Of a stretch of 64,000 nucleotides of DNA, positions 12,794 to 25,714 are shown one piece after another. Source of the stretch: Corella eumyota (Eukaryota > Chordata > Ascidiacea > Phlebobranchia > Corellidae). How positions within the stretch are numbered: the stretch's first letter is position 1; every line of letters starts with the position of its first letter. The DNA is taken from positions 8,122,001-8,186,000 of the forward strand of contig OY720098.1 in assembly GCA_963082875.1 (NCBI GenBank), written 5' to 3'. The notes under the pieces are model-generated. The model worked only from the letters and a program-made list of their open reading frames with translations, ran no database searches and was not told where the DNA came from. The translations under genes and the position numbers were made by a program.

Positions 12794-13846
12794 ATGATTC
12801 GTAATTTTGGAACTATCGTGTGTAGACACAAAGCAAAATGTTATGGACCCAGCAATGGTGAGTCGTAGTTAGTTATTTAGTTTAAAACATTTACATAAAA
12901 CTACTAAAACTGAACTGTTTTTGTTATAAAATGTTATTTTATGATTTTCATGTTTAAAGACCAACTGAATTAGTTTACTTGCTAGGCATTTAGGTTTACT
13001 TCAAAACGGGCTTAACATATTTATTTTTTAGTTCTAAAAAGAAATGTATCCAACGAGAATCACTTTGATGACCCAGGGTAATAATCATTTATTTGTGATT
13101 TAAGTTTGTTGCATTTTAGTTTTTTTTTATTAATATTACAATGCACTTGATATATACTATTTCACAACTTGAGTTGTCAAATTGAACTGAAAAAGTTTTA
13201 GCCAGGATTTTAGCATTATGTGATTAATTAATTTATAATTAAGTGCACCGAGAATTGCAGTAACTAAGAATGGAAAAACAATTGCGATGTTTCACCCAAA
13301 ACATAAACTAACTTACGAAAAAACAATTCCAATTCCTCGCCATGATCCAAAATATAATTATGAATCAGTTGAAGCACATGTTGAGTGAGTTTTTTAAATA
13401 TATTTATTTTAATTTAAAAATTAACAAAAACTAGCTATATTTAAATGTTAATTTTTTTAGGAATCAATTTGTGTTTTTTTAAAAACGATTAAGTATGTAA
13501 AATCGTTAAAAAACATTAAATGTTGTAGCATTTTAATTTTAATATTACTATCATTAGAAACCTGAAGGCAAACTCTTTAAACTAAGTCTCAACTATGGCT
13601 GCCTTTTTTTAATTATATAAATGTTATTTTATTACCAGATTTAAACTAGAACAAAGTGGATCAGCTACAAAACCGACAGAACCACCGAGCACGAGGAATA
13701 TGTATCCTATGTGGGATCGTGAAATTGTACCCACTATTATGGAACTTGCAAACATGTTTCATACAACTAAACATCGTTGGTTTCCTGACAAAGTGAGGGA
13801 TTTAAAAAAAGACAAAGACGCTCACAAAGACAGACCTTTCGATTAA
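12794..13846 (+). CDS. MRPL42: mitochondrial large ribosomal subunit protein mL42
   Basis: Four exons: 12794-12857, 13032-13077, 13244-13384, 13639-13846; 152 aa, versus about 142 in human. The conserved core is clear. RIAVTKNGKTIAMFHPKH aligns with the human ELALTSDGRTIVCYHP region, YEKTIPIPRHDP with YEHTKPIPRPDP, and MFHTTKHRWFP with MFFTTKHRWYP. The product is a nuclear-encoded subunit of the mitochondrial large ribosomal subunit. The ATG at 12794 gives an N-terminus (MIRNFGTIVCRHKAK) that is basic and acid-free, as expected for a matrix-targeting peptide, and about as long as in human. The frame is open further upstream, with in-frame ATGs at 12581, 12686 and 12704. Those would give an untypical hydrophobic extension and I did not use them. 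Confidence 0.9.
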
Positions 13847-14116
13847 ATTTTTATTTTGAAGCATTATTTGAATTTGTTAAGTAATCGATTTTTATCTTTA
13901 AACAAGATTTTTTGAACAGTTTCTTTTAAAATTTTGTTTTTAATATGGAATTATCATTACTTATACTACTTTAAAATTTATTGTGGTAAATTTTCGTTTT
14001 TTATTAGGAAGTTATTGCTTCTCAATTTTGTTTTGCTTCTCAATTTCTATTACTATTATTATTGTATTGTAGATTAAACAAGTTGTTAAGGTTTACCATA
14101 GGGATAAATATTTAAA
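13847..14116 (+). other. 270-bp spacer between MRPL42 and TIMELESS
   Basis: An ATTAAA variant poly(A) signal overlaps the MRPL42 stop (13842-13847). A T-rich AG at 14071-14072 lies 45 bases before the TIMELESS ATG and could be a splice-leader acceptor or simply 5' UTR. The spacing is operon-like. Confidence 0.35.
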
Positions 14117-17100
14117 ATGAATTCTGAGTTATTAGCAACTTGCAGTTCTCTTGGATATTTGGAGGACACTAAATACTTCAAAGAAGAAGATTGTGTTGGT
14201 AAAAAATGTTAAAAGAATATGGTGAATAAAAGTTTATTTACAAAAACTTACAAAAAATTCTATTATTTTTTTTAGACAGTGTAAAGTTTTTAATCAAGTA
14301 TTTATTAAATGAGGACAGCACAAGAAGTATACGAATCCAATTGGGTTCTGCCAAAGTTATGCAAAATGATCTCATTCCTTTACTTACCCAATATGACTCG
14401 GATAAACAACTTTTTCAAACTGTGCTAAGGTATGCAATGTCTTAAAAATCATTTTGGATGTATCATATATAACTGATTTTAGTTTATTGATTTAACATGA
14501 CAGTTATTTTGCATTTGCCTAGATTACTTTTTAAATTCTATTATAGTTTATAAAATCACAAAAAAATAATTAGATAATACACTTTAGACTGGTGGTGAAT
14601 CTAACCCAACCTGCACTGCTTTGTTTTAATGGACAAATTCCTAAAGACATCATCATGAATCATCATTTTCTTGATGTTTTGTTGCACAACCAAGCTTATA
14701 AAGAGGTATTCAGTTTTTTGTGTTGTTATAACTTTAAATAGTTATTGAATTTTAAATTTTTTTGTGGTCTGATTTTTTAGAGACAAATTAATTTAAACAA
14801 AAGCTTTTTATTATATTTAAAACAACAATATTCATAGATTTCTAATTTATTTAAGTTTTAGGTTCATTGTATTTTTAAGATTTTATATGTATGTCATACT
14901 AGGAGCTTTCAAACAACATCGAGTTATGGAAAGTGATTGCTCAAAAAGTTTACGATGTTCTGGAGACCCCTTGGGAAGACAGGATGCCAGAGGATGGCCT
15001 GATGGTGGAGAGGATTCTAGTTTTCATTCGCAATCTTCTTCACACTCCTCCAACACCTGATGATGAAGAAAAAACTGAAAGTGATATGTCAACTCATGAT
15101 AAACTACTTTGGTTAGTTAGAGAAAAATTTGAACTTTTAAATTTTCATTGACATTTTTAATCTTCACCCTTCTCCTAAATAAAATTTGATTTTTAGGAAA
15201 CTGCATGACGCTGGTATAGATTCAATCTTATTGTTTATGAGTAGCTCTCATTCTGAACAGGAACTAAGTCTTCATATTATCGAGATTGTCTGTCTTATGT
15301 TTAAAGAGCAGGTTACATAATTTTTATACTATTGTTAAATTTACTATAAGATTGTATTAAGGGGAGTTATATAATTTATTGTTAAGTTTATTGTAATATT
15401 GTATAAGGCCTATTAAAAAAAAAAAATTAATTTTGCATTACATTAAGTTATATTTTGGTCTTTATGAAATAGAAAAAAATCATTGGTAAAAACCTTGTTT
15501 TAGAAAGCTGAAAAATTGGCAAAAACTGGAACATTAAAAACAGAAGTTGAAAGAAAAAAGGAAGGAGATGAGTTATTGGAGTTAAGGAAAATTGAAAATA
15601 GTAAAAAATATTTATCAAGAGCAAAAATGAATCCATGGTAATTGTTTTTATTTCAAATTTTTTTAAATTTAATCTTAATGTATATACCTAAAAAGTTGTT
15701 ATATTTGTAATTAAACAAGGCACTTGGAAAATTGTTTTATGTTTGCAAACTGATGCTTTTAATTATTAAACTATAAATTTTATAACTTTTTATATTTTAT
15801 GACTAGGCATTCCAGATTTGGTGGCACATTTGTGTCAAGAGGAACGAAAGCTTTATCGGACAACAAAGATGTTATACTCCATCATGCAGTGAGAAAATGC
15901 GATCATGTTCATTTTGATATGGGAAAAGCCAAACTTAAGAAGGCGAGAAATAGAAGGGCAATGGTTGAGGAAGCTAAGCAAAAGTAAAACTGAATCAATT
16001 ATATAGTAAAATTCAATTAATTAAAAATTTTGATCAATTAGTAAAATTTGATTACCAAGTAAGAAATTTAATCAATTAGTAAAAATTAGTGTTGCTGGAT
16101 TTCATTTTACACCAAATAATTTGTTTTAAAAATTAATTTATTTTTAAATTTTATTTTTGGTTAACTAATTATAAATTTTTGCAGAATGTCACCACTGGCA
16201 ACACGCAAAATGTTGAAGGAGTTTTGTGTTAACTTTCTTGAAAGTAGTTACAACACTCTACAACGAACTGTCAAGGATCGACTCTCAAGAGAAAAAGCAC
16301 AAGACCACGATGAAACTTATTACTTCGGAGCCATGAGCTTTTTCTTGGAGTTTAACAGGTTTTTAATTTACATAAAATTTTGGAAATATTAGACATTACT
16401 TCATGTGTAAATTAACAAAAAAACTTTAATATATGTTTGGTATGTGCCTTTTTTTTATTAAATTGTCTTTTTTAGAAACTGCAACTTTCGAATAGAACTT
16501 GTTTCTGAAACAATACAACTGTCCACCTTACATTTTATTGACACTCATTTAATTAATTGTTTTGAGATGATGACAAACGATAAATTGGAATCAAAAACTT
16601 GGGGAAAAAGGTAAACAAATTATTCAAAATAGATTATTAAGTATAAAAAATTGAAGTTTTTTTATTTTAAGTTAAATGGTTAAGCTTAATATTAACTTAT
16701 TTTTTGTTTGTTATCAGAATGCACTCAGCTCTTAAGTGTTATCACGAGTTTTTGATGACAATTTACACAATGGATACTTCAAGAGATCCAGCTCTAAAGG
16801 AAAGTGCAAAAGTTTTACAAAGTAAGAAAAGTAAATTTAAAATATTAGTAATAAAGTATATCACCTTTTACAATATTGACTATTTTTACTAGAATAGGTT
16901 AAATGGGAATTGCTCTTGTAATATTTTTTATTATTTAGTTTATTATTTTGCTTATATATGGCATGGGTATATTTATATTTACAAAGATTCTTTATTTATT
17001 TTTTAGGTAACGTGTTTTATGTTGTTGAATATCGTGAAATATTTTTAACTCTGTTGAGAAAATATGATGAGAGAAAACAAACTCCTGAGTTTTTGAAAGA

Positions 17101-20100
17101 TTTAATTTTAACAACTCATTTGTTTCTGAAACTTTTTGAAAACTTTTGCAAGTAAGTAAAAATATGCAATAAAAACAGTTAATTTGTTGTAGTAAATTTT
17201 TGTAATTTTCAACTAAAAATTATATACTTATGCATTGTATTTTACAGGAATAAATCAGTAGTGGTTCAAAAGAAAACAAAAGCGAAAAGAAAAAAGTTGA
17301 AGAAGAAGAAAAAGAAAGAAGAAGAAGAAAATACTTTAACTTCTGACGAAAAATTAGCAAAGTGGAACGAAGTTGAACCATTAGTTAAACAATCTCTACA
17401 GGTATGTTTTTGTAACATTCATAGAAAAATCGAACATAATGCAATAAAATAGTTTGTTTTTTAAATTAATATATTTTATAGTATACAAAATATGAAATGT
17501 CATGGCAACGAAATTATTCTTTAAAAAATAGATTAAAAATAACATTTATATTTTTTAAATTTTAAATAATCTTAGAACCAAGTTGATACTTCAACCAATG
17601 ATGTTTTTGATCCAACTTCTGATATCCCCGAAAATGAGCAACAAAGAAGAACTTTGCTTAAAATTCAACAAAATTTGTTGGAATTTCAGCATCAAGATGC
17701 AGTTAAAATCATGCGCACTGCTCGGTAATTTTGATAACTAGTTTAATTATTTTTGACAATTTTAGGTTTGTACAAAAATATTCCTCATTGTTTTGTTATG
17801 CACGGTAATTTTAATATTTTTAAAAAAATTTTATGATCTTTTTTTCATTTATTTTTATCTTTAAAATCTTTTGTAACAGGGTCGTTTGGCCAGAGATGAA
17901 TTTGTTTGGAGCAAATGATTCAACTCCTGAACAAGAAGTTGATCTACTTCAAGAAATTATTCTATCTGACCTTACAAGTAGCATACCAAATAAAATAAAA
18001 CTTTTACAATAATCTTTGAGTAATTATTGAAAAGATATTATCACATTATTTTTTTGTTTATTTATTAATGTTTTTTTAGATGGTGGGGAATTAGAAGGAC
18101 CTTCACAAAATAATGAGGATGAGCAGGAAGATGAAGAAGAAGAGATAGATGAGGAAGAACAAATTATTGCTTCTAGAACATCGGAGATGGAGTTCAGTTT
18201 TGACGAGTTTCTTAAAAAGTAAATTTAAATAGTTTTTTTAATCAATTAAACAATTTTTGTTCCTTTAGTTATGAAAAACTAAAATTTAAATAAAAACTTG
18301 TTTAAAAATTGGCATTTGTATTTTTTAATAAGCTACTTTATTTGATTAAGATTTGGTGATTCAAAGATAATGTATCCATATGTCAAAATCCTTCAAACCT
18401 TTGAAACAAACATTCCATTGGTAAATCACTGTGCTGCTAAGATGTTACACAGAGTTGGATTCACTTGTAAGATGTACGGACTTTTGTTTCAGATATCTCT
18501 CTTTCGAGTATTTCAAAAGGTAGATAATTTAGTTTAAAAAAACAAATGGAATTAAATGTTAATAAACAGTTAATATTATTTAGCTACTGGTTTATAGAAC
18601 TTGCATGGTCATCTTAAAACATTGTTTGAAAATGTAAAATTACTTTTTTTTTTAAATATAAATTTTTTTAGATATTTAGTTCACCACAGGCGAAAACAAC
18701 TTTTAAAGAACTCAATAATTTTGGATTCTGGTTAATGTCCAAATTTCATGAAGTTTCACAAAGAAATCCTGTTGTGTTTTTGGAAATGTTGTTTTGGAAG
18801 CTGTCAGCTGCAAATGTTTATGAAATGACAGAGGGTTATGGATCATTTGCTAGTATTACAGGGTAATTGTTTATTATAGGGTTTTATAATACCTTTGGTG
18901 CAATGCTTTGAAATTGTTATTGTTTTTCAACTAAAGCAAATTTGTTCAGGAAAAAGAAAAATATTTGGAGTGATGGAGAAAAAGAAGAATTACAAGATTT
19001 GTACGACAAATATAAGGACAGCGAGGGAGGTAAAACAACATTAAAATAAAAAATGTATTTATAGTAATCTGTTTAGTTTACTTGTTTAGTAGTTTACTTG
19101 TTTAGTAATTATTTGTGTTTGTTTAGTAATTGTTTGTTATAAATAAAGTAAATTTTATATTTTTATTTTAGATCTTGTTGATTATATTTTGTCTGATATC
19201 ACAAACGAGAGTCGAACTCGTAAACAGATTTGTTCTCAGCTTGTAGCAATGGGATTGGTGGACAGTGTTGCAGTTCTTAAAAAACAAAAAGGGTAAAATC
19301 CAAAAAGCAAATATCCTAAAACTTTTTTTTAAGTATACTAATACAAATGATCAGTTGTATCCATCGTTGTTCTTATTTTAGATCAAAAACATCAATATGG
19401 AGGGACGATGATGTAGACGAACTAAAAAGACTTTTTGAAGAATTTTGTCATTCTGATGGTTTGTTAAATTGATTTTTTTTCCCAAATTTAATTATTAGAA
19501 TAATTTTTTTATTGAATATTTTTAATAATTGTATATATACAGCAAATAAATTTATATAAAATTAATCTTTTCATTGATTTTTAGATCCAGTTGGAAATAT
19601 CCTAAAAATGATGAGCAACAAAAAGTCAAAAAATAAAGTTGTCGAAAAACTTTTGATGTTGGACTTAGTGCAGGACCGGTATACTATTAATTTTACTGAT
19701 TTATAATAAAACAGAACCTAAAATTAAATAAAATAATGGTAATTTTAAAATTAAAACAGTAAGCAACTTCATAAAAAACGCGCCAAGAAGCCTGGAAGTA
19801 GCTCAACAAAAGAGATAGTTCATATTGGTAACTATCATAAACTGATGAAATAATTAATATTGTTCAACTTTTATTACTCATATATTTACTTTACCAAATA
19901 TTTAATTTTAAAGATCGGTTGTTTAACTTAAAGGTTATAAGTTGTTTTAAAATTAATATTTCTTTTGCTTTAAGGTGGACAGGATAGTGATGATGAGAAT
20001 TCTTCGGATGAACAACAAAGTGAAGAAGATGATATAGAAGATATGGACAAGAATGGTTTGTTTTTTAATTTAAAACCAAAACTTACAATGATTTTGTAAA

Positions 20101-21547
20101 GTAAAAACAGTATAAACTATATATTTTTTTAATTTTCTGTGTTTATTTTTATTTATATTTTTTTAACTACTTTAATTAAAAACATTGAGTTATAAGGAAT
20201 TTTTAAATATTGATTAATTTTACTGTTTGTAGAGTTATCTTATAGCCAATTGCTTCAGTCTTGTGTGGATAATAACTTGGGCGAAGAACTTAAATGGATT
20301 TGTACAAATTTACAAAATGCTGTTGAGGACAGAAATGAAGCTGGTGCTGATGCAGGTAATATTTAAAAATCAGACATACTAAAAAAAACTTTTTGTGTAT
20401 AAAAAATTTGGTTAGATTTTAAATAAATGAGCTTTTTTGTTTATATGGTGGTTAAAATTGCACTTTTAATAACCTAACGTAATAGATAAATTAAAACACC
20501 TATTTTTTAAAAATTTTAGTCCAGTCTATACCACTTGTACCATTCAATGATAAACAAGAAAATGCAATGAATGATCGCAACTTTAAAAAATTGCTAAAAC
20601 TTGTTGGTATACAATCACCAGCTAATGAACAGGTTTAAATATCAAAAATAAATATTTAAAAAAAATAAATAAGAAAATTATTTTGATACTATGTTAATTG
20701 AAAAAATTTTGACTTTGAAAAAAAAAATTCGACTTTTGAATTTTTTATTTGTTTAACAACTTTTAATGTAAAGATGGTATTTGTAATACAGTTAGATTAC
20801 TAAATGTTTTATTAATTTAAAGGAGATGTTTTGGAGAATTCCAGCTCACATGAATGAGAATAAATTAAAGAAGGCCATTAAACAACTTACTCCAACCATC
20901 TCAAACAAGAGAGAAAGATTGGAACATTTTACTGAAAATAAAAGGTTTAAAAAGGATGTGAATTTTCTAAATTGATTTTTGAATAACTTGTTATGAAGTT
21001 TAATTTATAATACAATTTAATTTTTTAGTGATAGTGACATTGAAAACCAACCTAAAGAAAAAAGAAGGAAAATTAGCATGTAAGGTTAATCTCTTGTATT
21101 TAATATACCAATTATGTTATGAAACAAAATAATTTCTAAAATTATCTCAGATTTGATGAGGAAGATAGTAATCCTCCACTTGCACCTTTGGAATCTAAGG
21201 ATCAAAATTTTATCAAGGAAGACAATTTTAGGTAAGTGAAAAATTTTAGAACTTTTGATAAGAATACCGTACACAAATTTGTTATTGAATTGATTAGTTT
21301 GTTAAATTGCTTAATGCTTATGTAATTTTACAGCGATATTAAAGACAGTTACAATAGTGAAATAAAGAATATTTCCTTTGAAGCTAGGTATGTTCTTTTT
21401 AAAACTTATAAAGAGGTTTATGGTTTTTTATTGAGTATTTTAATATTTTATTTTTATTTTAAAACCTTTAGCGATGATGACGAAGAGGTTTCTTCTGGAG
21501 GAAAAAAACGGAAAAGAATGATTGTAGATGATAGCGATGAAGATTGA
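14117..21547 (+). CDS. TIMELESS: TIMELESS replication-fork protection protein (TIM/Tof1/Swi1 family)
   Basis: Thirty exons: 14117-14198, 14276-14429, 14588-14705, 14903-15111, 15197-15311, 15504-15637, 15807-15983, 16185-16358, 16476-16610, 16718-16821, 17007-17151, 17248-17401, 17576-17724, 17880-17977, 18080-18218, 18351-18519, 18672-18862, 18950-19029, 19172-19292, 19382-19458, 19585-19678, 19760-19827, 19975-20055, 20233-20355, 20520-20632, 20823-20944, 21029-21079, 21151-21231, 21334-21387, 21472-21547; 1195 aa (human 1208). The N-terminus ([15 protein letters not shown]) and HSRFGG (about 272-277) match human TIMELESS. A Lys-rich run sits in exon 12, an acidic stretch in exon 15, and two diverged Myb-like repeats at about 816-960 ([31 protein letters not shown]). 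The PARP1-binding region lies at about 990-1108 ([16 protein letters not shown]), and a KKRKR nuclear signal is near the C-terminus. With TIPIN it stabilises stalled forks and couples helicase to polymerase. It matches the fork-type TIMELESS (TIMEOUT), not the insect clock paralogue. All junctions keep phase. Confidence 0.96.
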
Positions 21548-21550
21548 AAA

Positions 21551-21784
21551 AATAAATACTTAAAATGTATTAATGATAATTTAATAATCATTTAATGGTT
21601 AGTTAATTAATCACATATTAACTTGTTTTGCTGCCTTTTTCTGAACACTTTGCTAACACGTTATTATTTTATTTTTTTAAACAAACAAAACAAATTTTAT
21701 TGTTTTAACAAATTTGTAAAATTAGAGGACTTGGTTGGGATTTAAAGTTGAAAACAAAAAGGCTGAGTATAATTATTCAATAAA
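21551..21784 (+). terminator. candidate poly(A) signals of TIMELESS
   Basis: AATAAA occurs at 21551-21556, three bases after the stop, and again at 21779-21784. The second gives a 3' UTR of about 240 bases and is the more ordinary choice. Confidence 0.4.
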
Positions 21785-22006
21785 TAAATAAGTGTTGGAG
21801 CTATATAACAATCAAAGGTATTTATTTTGAAAAAACCTACTGGGAAAACATTGCAATTTAGAAATAACAATAAAAAACAGGTTGCTACATTTAAATTGTT
21901 TAATTAAAGAAAAATCGACCAAACAGCGTAAAAGGATTGGAATGCTAAAAACCACTGGTTGTGGTGCGCAAAATATCATATTGCGACACTTTTGTTTAAT
22001 AAGTTT

Positions 22007-22177
22007 CTAACGTGTTTTTTTGGGAGGTACTTTCACTAAACTTTTGCTAGGAACTTTAGTAAGTTTAAACAGTTTTTTTGGGGAAGGAATCCCGCTCTCC
22101 GAAAAAAAATCCGCAATTCGTTCATGTACTCCGCTTTTTACTTCCGCTTTTTTTGAGAGTCGAATTTTTGTATAAGT
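22007..22177 (-). other. orphan open frame, possible terminal coding exon or relic
   Basis: The minus strand is open for 56 codons and ends in TAG at 22007-22009. The frame reads with a protein-like composition: SGVHERIADFF, then SPKKLFKLTK, ending VPPKKTR. It stands out against its AT-rich surroundings. There is no in-frame ATG. The bases upstream on that strand do not offer the T-rich AG acceptor that every other intron here has, so I cannot connect it to a gene. It would converge on TIMELESS. It may be a gene relic or chance; the opposite strand is also open here. I do not recognise a family. Confidence 0.25.
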
Positions 22178-25100
22178 TTAATTTTTAGACTCTGGTTTGT
22201 TATGGCGTAGTTATTTGCTATTGTAGTTGTCTGACAATTTTATATTAGTAAATATCTGCCAAAGGGTTGTATACTCAAGTACATTTATAGATTTTTTTTA
22301 CTTTATATTAAATAAATTTAAGGTAATCTGTTAACTATTTCTGTCTGTCAGTATGTCTGTGTTGCTAGTAAATTAATAAAAAACGAAAGTGTCCTTATGT
22401 AAATAAGATTAAGAACAGTATGACAGTAATAAATGATAATTTCGTTTAATTTTTTTTTACAGTGGTAGGAAAACATAAAATGAGATATTGTAGGTCAGGT
22501 TAAGCTAGGTTGTCAAAAATTAAAGAAAGCAACAATATCTTTTTTTAAACACCATAGATTAATTCATAGAGTATATAAGTTACTCACAAGCTAAATTATT
22601 TGGAAAACAGGCTGTATGCCAATAAACAGTTGTCAACCTTTCGTTACAATACGATATAAGGTGTTAATGATTAATGAATAACAGAAATATGTATGACATT
22701 TTATTGTTTATGTGATTTCTAATTTTTAGTTTAAATGTTTAGTTTTGCAATATACTAATATGTATAAAAGTTTTTGTTGAGTTTTTAGTTCATCAATTAA
22801 AAAAAAAATATTATTTAAAAATAGCAAAAAAAAATTTTCTAAAAAAAATATACTTAGCCAACTCATCTTTATTTAAACAAAGTGTTATTGCATGGTATAG
22901 AAATAGTCGTAACAATGCATCTAATTAAACCACACTATAAGGTTCTAAGTCTAAGTTAAGACTGAAGAGAAAGGTCATAAATTGCAAAATACACACAAGC
23001 AACTGTTTACTTAAAAAGTATTATTTTTAAAGTATGAGTTTAAAAAATACATTTAAACTAAAAACTTTAATGTTAAATTAATATAACTAGCAATTAGGCA
23101 AATGTAGACTTTAATTATGTCTTCCCACAGGTAAATGTGTTTATTTATGCCCTCAAGATTCGAGAACTAATCTAAGTGACATGGCAATCAATAATTAACT
23201 AACCATGACATATGAATAACATGGAAAAACATGTGTTTAATTTCACTTGAAAATATACGCTTAAATATAGTTTTGCTGTATGCTAAACTTTATGTATTGC
23301 CATCAGTTTATGTAGCCTTAAATGTTAATAGAGAATTGAAATTCGATATATCAGATACAAGGGGCAACATGTTTGATTTTATAATTGTAATATAATATTT
23401 GTAGTCAATAGGTGAATACCGATAAAGTTTTTTGGAAAATTATGTTGTGTCATTAGTTAATGGAATAAATTAGATTCCTTAGGGAAAGTGATATTTATTT
23501 TAATTTAAATGTTTAAAATGTAGTTTAGAATACTTTTCTATATATCTAACTTTTTGTTAACTATTTTATTTAAAATCGAATGCTGTAAAAAAATGTTTAC
23601 TTCAACATTTAAAGTTTTGCAACAACCTTTGTAGGATTTCGTAGACATGCTAGACTGCCTGTTTTCTTTAAATTGTAGGTAATTACCAGTTCTTGGAATT
23701 TCAAAGTTGTTAGATAACATTTTGATGTTATTTTATGTAGTATTTTTATCGGTGTATTAGTATGTTCGTTTGGCAAATAAAGTGCAAAACAATTTGCAGT
23801 TCATTTAAACTAACAAGCAATACTTTGATTCAGAAAAACATAATACTTAATAATGATAGTATTTTTCAATTTCATTTGGGTTAAATGGTACTTTTTAAAG
23901 GTTATGTAACGATGTTTTAAAAAATGCAAACCAATAAAAACATCGCCCAGTAATAATCGGGCGCCTTTCAGTGAATTGACATTTCATGAACTTTAAATAT
24001 ATTTGTTAAAAATGCGATTTGATTAATTTGTTTACCGAGCATAAACTGACGATAAAACAGGTTTAATTGCAAACTAATAGTTCATTAAACAGTTGTTACA
24101 CATCGTTGACAGCAATATAAAAACTAAGATTAGCTTAGGTAAATCGTAGGCTTATAGCATTGAAGTTGCTATGTAATGAAATATGGCATTTTTGTAAGAT
24201 TTTGTTTTTTGTATTATGTAATATACTGTTCGGTTTAACAAAATGCATTTCTAGTAAATTAATTTATAAGATTTGAGGATTGTCGAATAACGATAGTTGC
24301 ACGAATTGCTTTACTACACTTAACCCAAGTAAATAGTATTTTTTGTTGTTTGCTTTTAGATTATTGGGTTTACCGTAGACAGTTAATGCATTTCTGGTTA
24401 TTACCTTATCATTATAAATATCTATAGACACTCTTATATCATTTTACTTTAATTAAAATTTTCGTAATTTAAACATTATTTATTGGTAAATGTGCGGTTA
24501 AAACCACAAAGCAAATATTTTATACTTATTTTTGAACATTTAATACCATTTAATATTTAACAGTGCTATTGCACGCAGCATCGTATTACATTGAGATAAA
24601 CACGAAAAATTAGCAATGTTATGTATGGTTTTTGCAAAGAGTAAGATTAAGGAAGGTCTGTAAGTAGCACAATTATTAAATTCCTTTTAAGTATGCAATA
24701 AAAATGATTTGCCACTCTTTTTATTACTTACAAAAATTGATTTTTGCTAGGATAGACCTGCGTGATATTTTATCTGAGATTGGCATTAAATGGTCATGTC
24801 AGTAGCAGCATGCTCTATGTCATGTTGCGTGATATGCTGTCAGTAGCAATCTAAAATCGTGAATTTATTAACACAGTCTTATATGGTTGCTCATAATATA
24901 AACAATTACATGTTTTATTTTGTATTTAGTTAATTGGGTATTTTTTTATTATAAAGAGAAGTGTAACGTATTTTATTACTACTATAATTTACGCCCATTT
25001 TTTAGCTGTAATGTTAGGCGCAATTACTTTATTATGGATAGTGTTTTATAAGTAGTTTTAAAAGACCTGTTTATGGCTGGGGTTAGGTCTAAAAACTGCT

Positions 25101-25676
25101 TTTTAGTTACAAAATGCATTTGTTTGTATTATATAACAAACATTTAGGATATCCTGAATAAAAACAGCATATGTGTATTTATTTGTTTTGATTTTATTCC
25201 CGCTTTCGTAATTAGTGATTGATTATTTTTTAGAATGCTTTTTTCAGCTTAAAATTTAGATTTTTTCAAAAAAATTGGTATTAAAATCTTGTATTTACTT
25301 CGGTTCAATAAAGTGAGTCAGTTTCAGTTGTGTTAGATGATCCTGTTGTTTACTTTGTTAGTTTGAAATAATCGTATACTTAGTTATATAGATTATTTGT
25401 TCAAGAAAGTCAAAATTTACAAGTTGATGATTTTATTGCATGACAACAACGTAGTTAATATTTAGTCATGTGATCATTTTAAGCATCTTACAACAAGTGC
25501 TCTCTTACACCATCCAGTGAAGGTTTTGTGCGTTATAACAACATTAAATTCACTTGTTATAAGGTTCAAGTGATTAAGCACTTTTAAAGTATTATAGAAA
25601 CCTATTCATGAAAATTTATAGCAGACAAATAAATAATTAGGCAAGTATTTAAATTAAAAAGAGAAAAAAGAGATCA

Positions 25677-25714
25677 AGCATAATAAATAGAAATCCAGCA
25701 TAATAAATAGAAAT
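25677..25714. repeat. short tandem duplication
   Basis: The 18-base string AGCATAATAAATAGAAAT occurs at 25677-25694 and again at 25697-25714, separated by two bases. It is a simple local duplication. Confidence 0.7.
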
